Positions 53,509 to 62,688 of a stretch of DNA of 64,000 bases are shown piece after piece. The notes beneath the pieces are model-generated. The model was not told where the DNA came from, ran no database searches, and saw nothing but the letters and a program-made list of their open reading frames with translations. The position numbers and the translations under genes were made by a program. The stretch is from Neobacillus sp. PS3-12 (GTDB taxonomy: Bacteria; Bacillota; Bacilli; Bacillales; Cytobacillaceae), in the NCBI RefSeq assembly GCF_030915385.1, contig NZ_CP133268.1, positions 1,550,001 through 1,614,000 of the forward strand, written 5' to 3'. How positions within the stretch are numbered: position 1 is the stretch's first letter; each line of letters starts with the position of its first letter.

Positions 53509-54528
53509 CTTTAGCTGATTAAACAGAAATAATTCTTCCTCAAGTTTAGCCTTTTTCTTTAAATGACCAGGCATTGCCAGACTAAATGTATCAATATCGA
53601 TTGAATATTTAGGACGATGTTTTGATTCTTTATAAATTTTCCCAACATATTCTCCAATTAATCCAATTGCAATTAGCTGCAGCCCCCCGATTAACCAAAT
53701 GGAGGTGATCAAGGATGTCCAGCCTGTCTGGGTTTCCCCGAAAAACTTCAGTGTTAAAAAATATCCACCAAACATAAGACTTACAAAAAATGAAACAAGG
53801 CCGATCAAAAGGACAGCTCTGATCGGAGTTACCGAAAAAGAAGTAATCCCATCAAATGCAAATGCCAGCATTTTTTTTAACGGATACTTTGTTTGACCCG
53901 CCTTTCTGATTTTACGATCGTAGAAGACCTTTGTTGATTGAAAACCAATCAATGGAACAATGCCTCTTAAAAATAAATTTGCTTCCCTATAACGTTCTAA
54001 TTCAGAAATAGCCCTCCTGCTCATAAGTCTGAAGTCAGCATGATTATAAACAAGATCCACACCCATTTTACTCATCAGCTTATAAAATCCTTGAGCCGTA
54101 AACCGTTTAAAAAAAGTATCCGTTTCACGGCACTTACGCACTCCATACACAATCTCATTACCCTCGGTAAACTTTTGAATAAACTCACGAATCACCTGAA
54201 TATCATCCTGCAAATCTGCATCAATCGAAATCACACAATCCGAATAATCCTTCGCTGTGAATACCCCCGCCAATAATGCATTCTGATGTCCAACATTACG
54301 TGAAAGCTTTAAACCGTGAACATGCTCTTTTCTTAGTCCTTCTTTGTAGATGATTTGCCATGTTTCATCTTTACTGCCATCATCGACAAAAAGAAGCCGG
54401 CTGCGGTTAGAAACCAGCCTTTCATTTACTAAATCAATCAGTAAATTGTTTAATTCAAAAATCGTCTCTGGTAAAACTTCTTCCTCGTTATAACAAGGAA
54501 CAACAATCGTTAGAATCGGTTCAATCAT
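53488..54528 (-). CDS. ykoT: Family 2 glycosyltransferase, polyprenyl-phosphate type (YkoT-like)
   Basis: A 346-residue GT2 enzyme. The nucleotide site is TIVVPCYNEEEVLPETIFEL and LLFVDDGSKDETW, with VISIDADLQDD as the metal-binding DxD region. Two C-terminal helices (about 232-290) anchor it, as in GtrB/DPM1 enzymes that load glucose or similar sugars on undecaprenyl phosphate. ATG 54528 has GGAGG eight bases upstream. It lies directly after the ykoS-like gene, the same pairing as in B. subtilis. Confidence 0.88.
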   Translation of the reverse strand: MIEPILTIVVPCYNEEEVLPETIFELNNLLIDLVNERLVSNRSRLLFVDDGSKDETWQIIYKEGLRKEHVHGLKLSRNVGHQNALLAGVFTAKDYSDCVISIDADLQDDIQVIREFIQKFTEGNEIVYGVRKCRETDTFFKRFTAQGFYKLMSKMGVDLVYNHADFRLMSRRAISELERYREANLFLRGIVPLIGFQSTKVFYDRKIRKAGQTKYPLKKMLAFAFDGITSFSVTPIRAVLLIGLVSFFVSLMFGGYFLTLKFFGETQTGWTSLITSIWLIGGLQLIAIGLIGEYVGKIYKESKHRPKYSIDIDTFSLAMPGHLKKKAKLEEELFLFNQLKDASERK

Positions 54529-54546
54529 GTGCAATACCTCCAGAAG

Positions 54547-56220
54547 TTACATGACTTCATATAAATAAATTTTCCAGGCTGAATGTTTATTGACAAAAAT
54601 TTTATCCAGCTTAAGATGATTTTCGGATGCATTATCAATCCGCAACGCTGAAAAAAAGTACCTTCCGCCCATTTTCTTAAATTCATTGGTATTGAGTTGA
54701 AGGTTTCGAAGATGCCTCTTGGAATCTTTTTTAATCATATAATGTTTCCCTAATTGGCTTGTAAAAATATAACAGCGTCCACCCCAGAGATCATAATATT
54801 TTCGAATGATTGGATTCACTGCTAATTCATTCGCTATAATTCTTCTGAATTTATGTTTATAGCTTAATGGATAAAAGTTATTGTAAGTATCCAGCGTATA
54901 AAAACCATTAAATTGAGAAATCGCTGGATGGATACCAATACTTGCAACACGGTAATCCTTCTGTGGCAAAGCAATGTAATTCTTAATATCTTTGAATAAG
55001 TCTTCTGCATAAAACTCTTTCACAGTTGGCTTTTGATGATAAATGAATTCATCATTATACAAAAAAAGAAAGGCAATCTGTAAAATGACCATTGTTTGTG
55101 CCGTCTTTCTCCAGTTTCTTCCCAATGTAGAAAGGATTTTTAAAGCAAGAGCAAAATCCGCATAAAGGACAAACGGACTCAAAAAATGGTAACGAGCAAA
55201 ATTAAACGTATTTAAAAAGTGAAAATGCTTTACAATTGGAGCCCATCCCTTATAAAACCAAAAACCATACCAAACGGACAGTAAAAAATTGAGAACAAAT
55301 AACAAGACAAATACTCTTTCCTGCTTCCAAAACCTTTTTTCCCACACATAATACATAGCAAAAAAGGTAATTGGCAAAACAATCAGGGTATGCAATGTCA
55401 TGTCATGGGTATGTCCTATAAAATAGTTTTTAAAGGTTAAGTGGACAACTTTCCAAAAAGGCAATTGGGCATACGAAAATTCATCCCTGCTGTTGGGCTC
55501 CCCTTTATACAGAAAAGAAAAGACAAGCCGATACTCAACAAGCATGTAAATCGAAGACATATAAATAATCGCTGCAAAAAAGCGTAAGTTCCAGCCTTTC
55601 CCCCTAAAAACATCACTAAGCCAGAATAAGCTGATTACACTTAAAAAAAAGAAAAAGCCCAATACGAAGCTTGAATAGAACGGCAACAATGTCAGTGTTA
55701 TTAGGCTTTTTCCAATTTCTTCTCCTTTGCGGATATTTAAAAACGCCCATAATGCTAAAGGCATCCCCAGTGTACTCAGCATTCCTGACGGCCAAAAAGG
55801 CGTTAGCGAAAATGCAAGTGCTGCACCCGTTTGAAAAAAACGCCACTTATGATCTGTCAGCAAATGTTTTTTTAATAACAAATACATTCCAAAAAAGGCT
55901 GCAACTCTGGTCACTGCTTGACTAATCCCATAAGCAATCATGGTTGGAAAAAAGACATACAACCAGACAATTCCACTATACTCTGTTCCTAAGGCATTTC
56001 TTGGCAGTCCATTAATGATTTGCGGAATGATCCCTTGTAAGGGACCTAACATCTGACCGCTTCTTGCTAATACTTTGTACCATGCAAGATTTGAATCTAA
56101 GTTATCATGAACACGGATATGTGCGTTTTCTTGCAGGATAAACAATGGTGCCAGGTAAAAGGAAAGAATTAACAAGGAAAGGACCAGCCATTTCCGCTCC
56201 TTTAGAAAATCAATAAACAA
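54547..56220 (-). CDS. ykoS: Multi-helix membrane protein, YkoS-like (DUF6044)
   Basis: A 557-residue membrane protein with about ten helices and a C-terminal extracytoplasmic region rich in Tyr. Sections such as AHIRVHDNLDSNLAWYKVLA after helix 1 and the acidic DNLDSN recall GT-C-type glycosyltransferases that use lipid-linked sugars. Pairing with a YkoT-type enzyme fits transfer of that sugar outside the cell (inference). I place the start at TTG 56220: GAGGTG is seven bases upstream. The frame is open to 56235, where that ribosome site would be coding. Confidence 0.75.
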   Translation of the reverse strand: MFIDFLKERKWLVLSLLILSFYLAPLFILQENAHIRVHDNLDSNLAWYKVLARSGQMLGPLQGIIPQIINGLPRNALGTEYSGIVWLYVFFPTMIAYGISQAVTRVAAFFGMYLLLKKHLLTDHKWRFFQTGAALAFSLTPFWPSGMLSTLGMPLALWAFLNIRKGEEIGKSLITLTLLPFYSSFVLGFFFFLSVISLFWLSDVFRGKGWNLRFFAAIIYMSSIYMLVEYRLVFSFLYKGEPNSRDEFSYAQLPFWKVVHLTFKNYFIGHTHDMTLHTLIVLPITFFAMYYVWEKRFWKQERVFVLLFVLNFLLSVWYGFWFYKGWAPIVKHFHFLNTFNFARYHFLSPFVLYADFALALKILSTLGRNWRKTAQTMVILQIAFLFLYNDEFIYHQKPTVKEFYAEDLFKDIKNYIALPQKDYRVASIGIHPAISQFNGFYTLDTYNNFYPLSYKHKFRRIIANELAVNPIIRKYYDLWGGRCYIFTSQLGKHYMIKKDSKRHLRNLQLNTNEFKKMGGRYFFSALRIDNASENHLKLDKIFVNKHSAWKIYLYEVM

Positions 56221-56311
56221 AGCTGTACACCTCAAAAAAGCAGTAATTTATTTATAAGGTTTACAGAATGCTTGAAAATTATTCTTATTATTTGTCGAAT
56301 TTTCACATAAT

Positions 56312-56347
56312 AAAAAACACCTTCCTATTATTTCGGAAGGTGTTTGT
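56312..56347 (-). terminator. Terminator of the Spo0E-like gene
   Basis: Minus strand ACACCTTCCG / GGAAGGTGTT with loop AAATAATA, followed by TTTTATTA. Confidence 0.85.
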
Positions 56348-56363
56348 CTAGAGTTAAATAGAG

Positions 56364-56513
56364 TTACTGGCTAACTTTCGTACTATAAGCATTTAAAAGG
56401 AGATCAAGCTTTTGGCTGCATTGAACGACTGTCGGGTTAGAATATCCATACTGGTGTGCCAATACAATCATTTTCTTCCTTGTTTCTTCGATATTCTTTA
56501 AGAGTTCCTTCAT
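56364..56513 (-). CDS. Spo0E-family aspartyl-phosphate phosphatase
   Basis: A 49-residue protein: MKELLKNIEETRKKMIVLAH, QYGYSNPTVVQ, then the hallmark CSQKLDLLLNAY. SQxLD is the Spo0E active-site signature. Members dephosphorylate Spo0A~P and delay sporulation. ATG 56513 has GAGGATG upstream. The size fits the short Spo0E-like group (YisI, YnzD). It is monocistronic. Confidence 0.88.
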   Translation of the reverse strand: MKELLKNIEETRKKMIVLAHQYGYSNPTVVQCSQKLDLLLNAYSTKVSQ

Positions 56514-56730
56514 AGCCCATCCTCTTTTCAAAATGTCTTATATAGGTCGTTACTCCTAGATTACCTTTTTTTGTCGGATTAGACAAGTAGCATTTGTGTA
56601 AAAATTCATAACATTTCGCGAACAAATCAATTAATCATTTCTAAAATGAATTACCTGTCTTTTTGATTATGATGTTTGTTTTTTTCGTTAATAATGAATG
56701 AAAGAATGACGTTTGATTGGGGTGCTTTTT

Positions 56731-57714
56731 TTGCAAAATCGGCTCTATATTACATTTTTACGGCTTCCTCTTTTGATAAGAGTTTTATTTATTGCTCTCT
56801 TTGTGTTTCTTAGCTTTGGTATCATCATCCATTTACTAGAGCCCCATACTTTCCCTACCATATTTGATGGAATATGGTGGGCCATTATTACAGCTTCTAC
56901 AGTAGGTTATGGAGATTATGTTCCTCAGACCTTTTTAGGCAGGATTGCCGCTGTAACGCTTATTTTAGCTGGGGCAGGTTTTGTTTCTACCTATTTTATT
57001 ACACTTGCCAGTGCTGCTGTTACAAGACAGGATCGGTTCACAGAGGGGAAAATTGCTTTTAGAGGAATGGAGCATATCGTTATTATAGGCTGGAATGAAA
57101 GGTCACGGGAACTCATAGACAGATTAACAGCCCTCACTCCCACACCCAATATCATCTTAATAGATGAAACACTAAAAACCAATCCTGTCGATTCTAAATA
57201 TGTTCATTTTATTCAAGGAAAATCTCACATGGATGAAACGATTTTAAAAAGTAATATCGCTGAAGCCGAAACGGTCCTTATAACAGCAGACCGTGGAAAC
57301 AACGAACATCAAGCAGATATGCACAGCATTTTAACATTGCTTACAATAAAAGGGCTGTGTCCAAACGTAAAATGTATTATTGAAATTTTGACATCGGAAC
57401 AAGTCACAAATGCTATGCGGGCTGGGGCTGATGAGGTAATCCAATCCAATAAGCTGACAAGTATTTTTATGGAAAATAGCTTATATTCTTCCCATGATGG
57501 GTTGTTATCAGACATAGTATATCAATTAAAGGAAAATCGACTTGAGATACTCTCAGATGATATTTTTTCAGGAAAAAGCTATGCCGAAGTCCATGCACTT
57601 CTCTATCAGCAGAAATATCAATTAATAGGCATAAAAAGAGAGGAAGAAACAATATTAAATCCTTCCCCCGCTTTCCTAATTAACAACCAAGATCAACTAT
57701 TGGTCATTAAATGA
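56731..57714 (+). CDS. yugO: Potassium channel protein YugO-like (pore plus TrkA-N)
   Basis: A 327-residue channel. Two helices flank a pore loop with the selectivity filter TASTVGYGDYVPQ (about residue 55). A cytoplasmic RCK/TrkA-N domain follows (IVIIGWNERSRELIDRL) and a TrkA-C-like part ends the chain. YugO releases K+ and in B. subtilis supports electrical signalling in biofilms. I chose TTG 56731, preceded by GGGGTG; the family begins QNRLYITFLRLPLLIR. The gene converges on yugN, leaving one base between stops. Confidence 0.9.
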   Translation: MQNRLYITFLRLPLLIRVLFIALFVFLSFGIIIHLLEPHTFPTIFDGIWWAIITASTVGYGDYVPQTFLGRIAAVTLILAGAGFVSTYFITLASAAVTRQDRFTEGKIAFRGMEHIVIIGWNERSRELIDRLTALTPTPNIILIDETLKTNPVDSKYVHFIQGKSHMDETILKSNIAEAETVLITADRGNNEHQADMHSILTLLTIKGLCPNVKCIIEILTSEQVTNAMRAGADEVIQSNKLTSIFMENSLYSSHDGLLSDIVYQLKENRLEILSDDIFSGKSYAEVHALLYQQKYQLIGIKREEETILNPSPAFLINNQDQLLVIK

Positions 57715-57715
57715 C

Positions 57716-58126
57716 TTAATCTGATAACAAGATTGATTCCAGCTCGGCTACAAGGCGTTTGCCATTATCAATATATTTGTTGGGAAAATCAGCATCCTTA
57801 TCCACTGGTTCAGAAAATTGATTAATGGCTGCAGCGAAATTGCCAGAATTCGCATGATCATCCAGTTCACCTTGGAAATTGTGAGCCAGCAAAAATGGTC
57901 TCCCTAAGCTTACAGTGCAATTTCGGCTATCCAATTGCCCATCAATTGGGGAAAAAGGAAGGCGAAGGAATTGATAACCCTCTTCATCTTCACCAATTTT
58001 ATAGTCAAAAACACCATGATCGTAATCCCAGCCGCCGCCAATTGAATAGCCAATTGGCTTTAACTTTTGCTCTAGCTTATACAAATCAAATTGTCTGCCT
58101 TCCAATTTGGACGGTATTTCAATCAT
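57716..58126 (-). CDS. yugN: YugN-like protein
   Basis: A 136-residue soluble protein beginning MIEIPSKLEGRQFDLYKLEQ, with the family stretch GGGWDYDHGVFDYKI and FLRLPFSPIDGQLD. B. subtilis yugN adjoins yugO and is of unknown function. ATG 58126 has AAGGGGG eight bases upstream; the frame is open to 58159 without a better site. Its upstream region holds the DnaA-box-like array. Confidence 0.88.
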   Translation of the reverse strand: MIEIPSKLEGRQFDLYKLEQKLKPIGYSIGGGWDYDHGVFDYKIGEDEEGYQFLRLPFSPIDGQLDSRNCTVSLGRPFLLAHNFQGELDDHANSGNFAAAINQFSEPVDKDADFPNKYIDNGKRLVAELESILLSD

Positions 58127-58185
58127 TGCAAAATCCCCCTTTTTCAATAGTTTACCCATGGGAAGGGAATTACATGAGATTTTAG

Positions 58186-58339
58186 ATATACACAGTTTCT
58201 AGCAACTTATTCACATACTTCTGAATCTTTCCACAAATTAATAAGGTTATTAACAGAATTCACAGGGTTATTCACAATTTTCAAACAAGTATTCACAATT
58301 TGGTCCTTTTCGTGCACATATAGAAAATAATTATCCACA
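58186..58339 (+). other. Phased array of eight DnaA-box-like 9-mers
   Basis: All in plus orientation at 58186 ATATACACA, 58207 TTATTCACA, 58227 CTTTCCACA, 58247 TTATTAACA, 58268 TTATTCACA, 58289 GTATTCACA, 58310 TCGTGCACA and 58331 TTATCCACA. Steps are 21, 20, 20, 21, 21, 21 and 21 bases, two helical turns each. Three match TTATNCACA exactly. Confidence 0.7.
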
Positions 58340-58378
58340 ATTCACTTATCCTAGCCATTCATTCCTTTTTTCCTTGTT

Positions 58379-58470
58379 TTTTGCGAGAAGTGGAATGATT
58401 GGCTCTTATTTATTCCACTTCTCCCTACTTTTCGCTTAGAAGTGGAATGTTTAGCTATTTATTCGCTTAA
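58379..58470. repeat. Direct and inverted repeats around GAAGTGGAAT
   Basis: GAGAAGTGGAAT (58385-58396) pairs with ATTCCACTTCTC (58412-58423), a perfect 12-bp stem. AGAAGTGGAAT recurs directly at 58438-58448, and following bases (TTAGCTATTTATTCGC versus TTGGCTCTTATTTATTCC) are also similar. Purpose unknown. Confidence 0.7.
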
Positions 58471-58478
58471 ACATGCAT

Positions 58479-58506
58479 AAAAAAGAAGTGCTGCGAACAG
58501 CACTTC
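58479..58506 (-). terminator. Terminator of pgi
   Basis: GAAGTGCTG / CAGCACTTC, perfect 9-bp stem with loop CGAA, followed on the minus strand by TTTTTT. Confidence 0.88.
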
Positions 58507-58514
58507 ATCTCACC

Positions 58515-59864
58515 TTATTTCAGCCGTTTTTCTAATTCAGCTTTTTTCTCCTCATAGCCAGGCTTTCCTAACAAGGCAAACATGTTAACCTTGTAGGCTT
58601 CAACGCCAGGCTGGTCAAATGGATTAACCCCCAGAAGATAGCCGCTCATGGCGCATGCTTTTTCAAAGAAATAAACGAGATAGCCAAAGGTATAGGCGTC
58701 AAGAGACGGAATCGTAACGATTAAGTTTGGAACGCCGCCATCTGTATGCGCAAGCATTGTTCCTTCAAATGCTTTATTATTTACAAAATCAATTGTTTGA
58801 CCTGCAAGATAATTTAAACCATCCAGATCATTTTCTTCTTTTTCAATTTTCAACTCATGACGAGGCTGATCTACCTTAATAATTGTCTCAAATAAATCAC
58901 GTCGTCCTTCTTGAACATATTGGCCCAGTGAATGAAGGTCAGTTGAAAAATTAGCTGATGAAGGATAGATTCCTTTTTGATCTTTTCCTTCACTTTCACC
59001 AAACAACTGCTTCCACCACTCTGAAAAATATTGGAGACCTGGCTCATAATTTATCAGCATCTCGATCGTTTTGCCTTTATTATAAAGAGCATTCCGAACT
59101 GCTGCATATTGGTAGGCTGGGTTTTCCACTAATTCAGAACCGCTGAAATCTTCACGTGCTGCTGCAGCACCACTCATCATTTTTTCAATATCTGCACCGC
59201 TGGCAGCGATCGGCAGTAAACCAACTGCGGTTAGCACAGAGTAACGGCCGCCGATATCATCCGGAATGACGAAAGACTCGTAGCCTTCTTCATTTGCTAA
59301 GGTTTTTAATGCCCCGCGGGCTTTGTCAGTTGTCGCATAGATTCGTTGCCGCGCTTTTTCTACTCCGTATTTTTCCTGAAGAAGCTTGCGGAAAATACGG
59401 AAGGCAATCGCTGGTTCCGTTGTTGTTCCAGATTTAGAGATGACGTTGATAGAAAAATCTTTGCCATCCAATAGGTCGATAACATCCTTCATATAGCTGG
59501 AACTGATGTTATTTCCACAGAAAATGATTTGCGGCGTTTTCCGTTTATCTTTTGAAAGAGCATTATAAAAGCTATGATTTAGCATTTCAACGGCTGCACG
59601 CGCTCCCAAGTAGGAACCGCCAATCCCAATAACAAGTAAAACTTCTGAATCTGATTTAATTTTTTCTGCTGCTTTTTGAATTCGGGCAAACTCTTCCTTG
59701 TCATAATCAACAGGAAGGTCAATCCATCCTAAAAAGTCACTGCCCGCACCTGTTTTCTCATGTAAAGAATGATGAGCAACTTTAACCAAGTCACTTAGAT
59801 ATGTAAGTTCATGCTCACTAAAGAAAGTTAGTGCTTTTGAGTAATCAAAACGAATGTGTGTCAT
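58515..59864 (-). CDS. pgi: Glucose-6-phosphate isomerase
   Basis: A 449-residue enzyme interconverting glucose-6-phosphate and fructose-6-phosphate. Signature regions are [40 protein letters not shown], the conserved [17 protein letters not shown] and the C-terminal [14 protein letters not shown]. Length is normal. Ribosome site AGGAGG before the ATG. Order yugN-pgi-alcohol dehydrogenase-yuzA-yugI follows B. subtilis. Confidence 0.96.
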   Translation of the reverse strand: MTHIRFDYSKALTFFSEHELTYLSDLVKVAHHSLHEKTGAGSDFLGWIDLPVDYDKEEFARIQKAAEKIKSDSEVLLVIGIGGSYLGARAAVEMLNHSFYNALSKDKRKTPQIIFCGNNISSSYMKDVIDLLDGKDFSINVISKSGTTTEPAIAFRIFRKLLQEKYGVEKARQRIYATTDKARGALKTLANEEGYESFVIPDDIGGRYSVLTAVGLLPIAASGADIEKMMSGAAAAREDFSGSELVENPAYQYAAVRNALYNKGKTIEMLINYEPGLQYFSEWWKQLFGESEGKDQKGIYPSSANFSTDLHSLGQYVQEGRRDLFETIIKVDQPRHELKIEKEENDLDGLNYLAGQTIDFVNNKAFEGTMLAHTDGGVPNLIVTIPSLDAYTFGYLVYFFEKACAMSGYLLGVNPFDQPGVEAYKVNMFALLGKPGYEEKKAELEKRLK

Positions 59865-59973
59865 GAAGTTCCTCCTTTTTATGTTTCATTATCACTTTAA
59901 CCAAAGCTTTACAGATTTTCAAGAATGCTCTCTTGTATGATACCCCTTACAAAAAAAAATTTTCCAAAACAAG

Positions 59974-60002
59974 AAAAAAATCGGACACTTGCTGCCCGAT
60001 CC
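59974..60002 (-). terminator. Terminator of the alcohol dehydrogenase gene
   Basis: Minus strand ATCGGGCA / TGTCCGAT with loop GCAAG, then TTTTTTTCTTG. Confidence 0.8.
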
Positions 60003-60012
60003 TATCTTTTTT

Positions 60013-61176
60013 CTAAAGAGAAGCCCTGTAGATGGCGATGCAATCTTCTTTGTTTAGTTTGGCAAAACCGCCGAATTCTCCATTCACCATTGCTTTATCT
60101 GCCATTACTTCTACTTGGCTGTCATCGATGTCGTAATCAGCCAAACGGGAAGGTGCACCAATACTACTCCAAAATTCCCGCAGTTTTTCAATTCCTTCAA
60201 GGCCTGCCTCTTCAGCACTCTTTCCTTCAGGATTCACACCAAATACTCTTACAGCAAGCTGTTTAAAGCGTTCAGGTTTCACTTTTAAGTTATGCTTCAT
60301 CCAGTTAGGGAAAAGAATAGCTAGGCCGCCGCCATGCGGGATATCATAGACCGCTGAAACAGCATGCTCAAGATTATGGGTTGCCCAATCACCCTGGAAG
60401 CCCATTGAAATCATGCCATTTAAGGCCATTGTTCCATTGTAGAGAATTGTTGCCCGTAAGTCATAATTTTCAAGATCGTTAATAAGCTGTGGTGCTGTTT
60501 CAATAACAGTACGAAGCAGTCCCTCGAGCATCCGATCTTGTAATAAGGTGTTTTCCTGAAGGTGGAAATAATGTTCCAACGTATGGACCATCATGTCAAC
60601 CATACCGTAAACAGTTTGATTTTTTGGTACAGTATATGTATTTTCAGGGTCTAAAATCGAGAACTTCGGATATGTAACGGGACTCCCCCAGCCATATTTC
60701 TCATTTGTTTCCCAATTCGTGATTACTGAACCAGAGTTCATTTCTGAACCTGTTGCCGCAAGTGTGAGGACAACACCAAATGGAAGTGCTTCTGTTGCAA
60801 CATCCTTCTTAGTTACCAAATCCCATGCATCACCATTATATTTTGCACCTGCTGCGATCAGTTTTGTACAGTCAATGACACTACCGCCGCCGACAGCAAG
60901 GATAAATTGAATACCTTGTTCACGGCAAATTTCAATCCCTTTTTTGGCGGTGGTTAACCTAGGATTAGGCTCTACGCCAGAAAGCTCAGAAACTTGTACA
61001 CCTATTTCGTTTAAAGTACTCATTACATTGTCGTATAAACCGCTTCGTTTAATGCTTCCGCCGCCATAAACGAGGAGCACTTTATTTCCATATAAAGGAA
61101 CCTCTGTCTTCAATTGTTCCAGCTGGCCTTTTCCAAAAATTAATTTTGTTGGGTTATAAAAAGTAAAATTCTGCAT
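60013..61176 (-). CDS. Iron-containing alcohol dehydrogenase (NADH-dependent butanol dehydrogenase type)
   Basis: A 387-residue Fe-ADH. The start is [36 protein letters not shown] and [13 protein letters not shown] bind NAD, and metal ligands fall in [15 protein letters not shown] and the [15 protein letters not shown] region. It is homologous to the neighbouring B. subtilis pair yugJ and yugK; only one copy is present here. It probably reduces aldehydes under fermentative or stress conditions. ATG 61176 has GGAAGG upstream. Confidence 0.9.
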   Translation of the reverse strand: MQNFTFYNPTKLIFGKGQLEQLKTEVPLYGNKVLLVYGGGSIKRSGLYDNVMSTLNEIGVQVSELSGVEPNPRLTTAKKGIEICREQGIQFILAVGGGSVIDCTKLIAAGAKYNGDAWDLVTKKDVATEALPFGVVLTLAATGSEMNSGSVITNWETNEKYGWGSPVTYPKFSILDPENTYTVPKNQTVYGMVDMMVHTLEHYFHLQENTLLQDRMLEGLLRTVIETAPQLINDLENYDLRATILYNGTMALNGMISMGFQGDWATHNLEHAVSAVYDIPHGGGLAILFPNWMKHNLKVKPERFKQLAVRVFGVNPEGKSAEEAGLEGIEKLREFWSSIGAPSRLADYDIDDSQVEVMADKAMVNGEFGGFAKLNKEDCIAIYRASL

Positions 61177-61346
61177 CAATAATCCTTCCTTTCATTTCAT
61201 ATTATTATTGATTTTGCATTTATTTGCAAAGATGGCAGCTTATCTTTTCCTATTTCAAAAAAATAAAACAAATTACTTTCCATTTTGTATATTTTCTGCA
61301 AAACAGCTTCATTCTATTATTGAATATTTGAATAAGGAGGCACTTT

Positions 61347-61580
61347 ATGAGCACAATTCAGCGTATTGCATTAGTACTAACTATTATCGGAGCAATTAAC
61401 TGGGGGCTTATTGGTTTTTTCCAATTTGATCTTGTAGCGAGTATCTTTGGAGGTCAAAATGCAGCAATCTCCAGAATTATTTATGGATTAGTAGGGATTG
61501 CTGGTCTTATTAATCTTGGTCTTTTGTTTAAGCCTAATGAACAAATGGAACGAGAACCAGAAGCAAATCCTGCAAGATAA
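61347..61580 (+). CDS. yuzA: YuzA-type membrane protein (DUF378)
   Basis: A 77-residue protein with two helices: IQRIALVLTIIGAINWGLIG and IIYGLVGIAGLINLGLLF. This matches DUF378, and the place beside yugI matches B. subtilis yuzA. Ribosome site AAGGAGG before ATG 61347. Function unknown. Confidence 0.88.
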   Translation: MSTIQRIALVLTIIGAINWGLIGFFQFDLVASIFGGQNAAISRIIYGLVGIAGLINLGLLFKPNEQMEREPEANPAR

Positions 61581-61635
61581 ACGATCTAAAGCGGTGCAGC
61601 TGATACAGTTGCAACGCTTTTCATTTTTTAAATAT

Positions 61636-61676
61636 AATAAAAAAAGCCTAGCCTTTTGTTAAGGCTAGACCCATTG
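61636..61676 (-). terminator. Terminator of yugI
   Basis: Minus strand GTCTAGCCTT / AAGGCTAGGC with loop AACA, then TTTTTTTATT. Confidence 0.85.
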
Positions 61677-61682
61677 TGTTGT

Positions 61683-62084
61683 TTACTTTTTAATTAAATC
61701 TTCTTTTTGTGATTGGTCAATCCACTCTTGAAGTTTTTCTTTTAAAGTATTAAATCCTTGCTGTTCCTCTTCTTCAGGCAAAATGGTTGCCGCTTGGCGT
61801 TTACGTGCCTTCTTTGGTTTAACCGTTGATTGAACAGGTGCTTCTTCCGTCGCCCGAATCGATAAACCAATTTTCCCTGCTCCTTCATCAATCGATAAAA
61901 CTTTAACTTTTACTTCATCTCCAACTTTTAAATGCTCGTTAATATCCTTGACATAACCATGAGTAATTTCAGAAATATGAACAAGGCCTTGTGTTTTTTC
62001 GTCAAGTGCAACGAATGCACCGTATGGCTGAATTCCCGTTACCTTACCTTGTAAAATACTTCCAACTTCGATTTTTTCTGACAT
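61683..62084 (-). CDS. yugI: S1-domain RNA-binding protein YugI (general stress protein 13)
   Basis: A 133-residue protein. The S1 domain fills residues 3-75 (GSILQGKVTGIQPYGAFVAL, GLVHISEITHGYVKDI, VKVKVLSIDEGAGKIGLSI). A basic linker KPKKARKRQAA and an acidic tail follow. It binds RNA or ribosomes in related species. ATG 62084 has AGGAGTG upstream. Gene position next to yuzA agrees with B. subtilis. Confidence 0.92.
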   Translation of the reverse strand: MSEKIEVGSILQGKVTGIQPYGAFVALDEKTQGLVHISEITHGYVKDINEHLKVGDEVKVKVLSIDEGAGKIGLSIRATEEAPVQSTVKPKKARKRQAATILPEEEEQQGFNTLKEKLQEWIDQSQKEDLIKK

Positions 62085-62304
62085 GTAAACACTCCTATAT
62101 CTAACTAAATTTTATTCATTTTATATATGCAATAAGAAATTATATCACATCAAAAGGAATTTATCAAAAATCGATAGTGAAAATAGAATTAAATTTCATT
62201 TAAAATATTACACAATTAACAAAATGTTTTAAATAATTAATAAAAAAATAGGCAAATCAATGTTAAAATGAAAGGAGGTAAATATCTAAAGAGAGGTGTA
62301 TTTT

Positions 62305-62508
62305 ATGAGTTCACTTGGTGAAAATATTAAAACGATTCGAGAAAGAAGAAATATGTCCCAGGAAGAACTAGCCCAAAAGTTGAGAATTGGAGCTAAAAAG
62401 ATTGATGATTATGAATCTGGAAGACAAGTTCCAAGTAATGAAACACTCTTAAAAATTTCAACAGTTTTAGATATTCCTACATCACAGTTAACCTCTGTTC
62501 CTTCTTGA
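62305..62508 (+). CDS. XRE-family helix-turn-helix protein
   Basis: A 67-residue single-domain DNA-binding protein. The HTH is LGENIKTIRERRNMSQEELA, then QKLRIGAKKIDDYESGRQVP, where the usual Q or S of the recognition helix is K. It has no sensor domain. ATG 62305 follows GAGAGGTG by six bases. It lies alone before a terminator; target genes unknown. Confidence 0.85.
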   Translation: MSSLGENIKTIRERRNMSQEELAQKLRIGAKKIDDYESGRQVPSNETLLKISTVLDIPTSQLTSVPS

Positions 62509-62539
62509 GTCTAACTGAAAAAATTTTTTTCTTTGGTAT

Positions 62540-62602
62540 AAAAAAAGGGGGAACTGTCAAACCTTTGAGTATAAGGCTTTCTAGTATTCCCCCTTTTTGA
62601 AG
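62540..62602. terminator. Terminator of the XRE gene
   Basis: AAAAAGGGGGAACT / AGTATTCCCCCTTTTT around a loop of about 30 bases. Confidence 0.75.
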
Positions 62603-62639
62603 CGGACAACATTGGTTGCCCGCTTTTTTTGTGCATATC

Positions 62640-62682
62640 CATAAAAAAACAGGCGAGCCTGAAATAGCGCCTGTTTTTTACG
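62640..62682 (-). terminator. Terminator of gnd
   Basis: Minus strand ACAGGCG / CGCCTGT, loop CTATTTCAGGCT, then TTTTTTTATGG, close to the gnd stop. Confidence 0.78.
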
Positions 62683-62688
62683 TATCAC

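Noticed and set aside
58186..58339. Chromosomal replication origin
   Set aside because: Boxes are in helical phase, but dnaA, dnaN, rpmH, a DnaA-trio and an AT-rich unwinding element are not present, so oriC itself is not claimed.
58186..58470. CRISPR array
   Set aside because: The periodic units are 20-21 bp of partly matching 9-mers with no constant repeat of 24 bp or more, and no cas gene is near.
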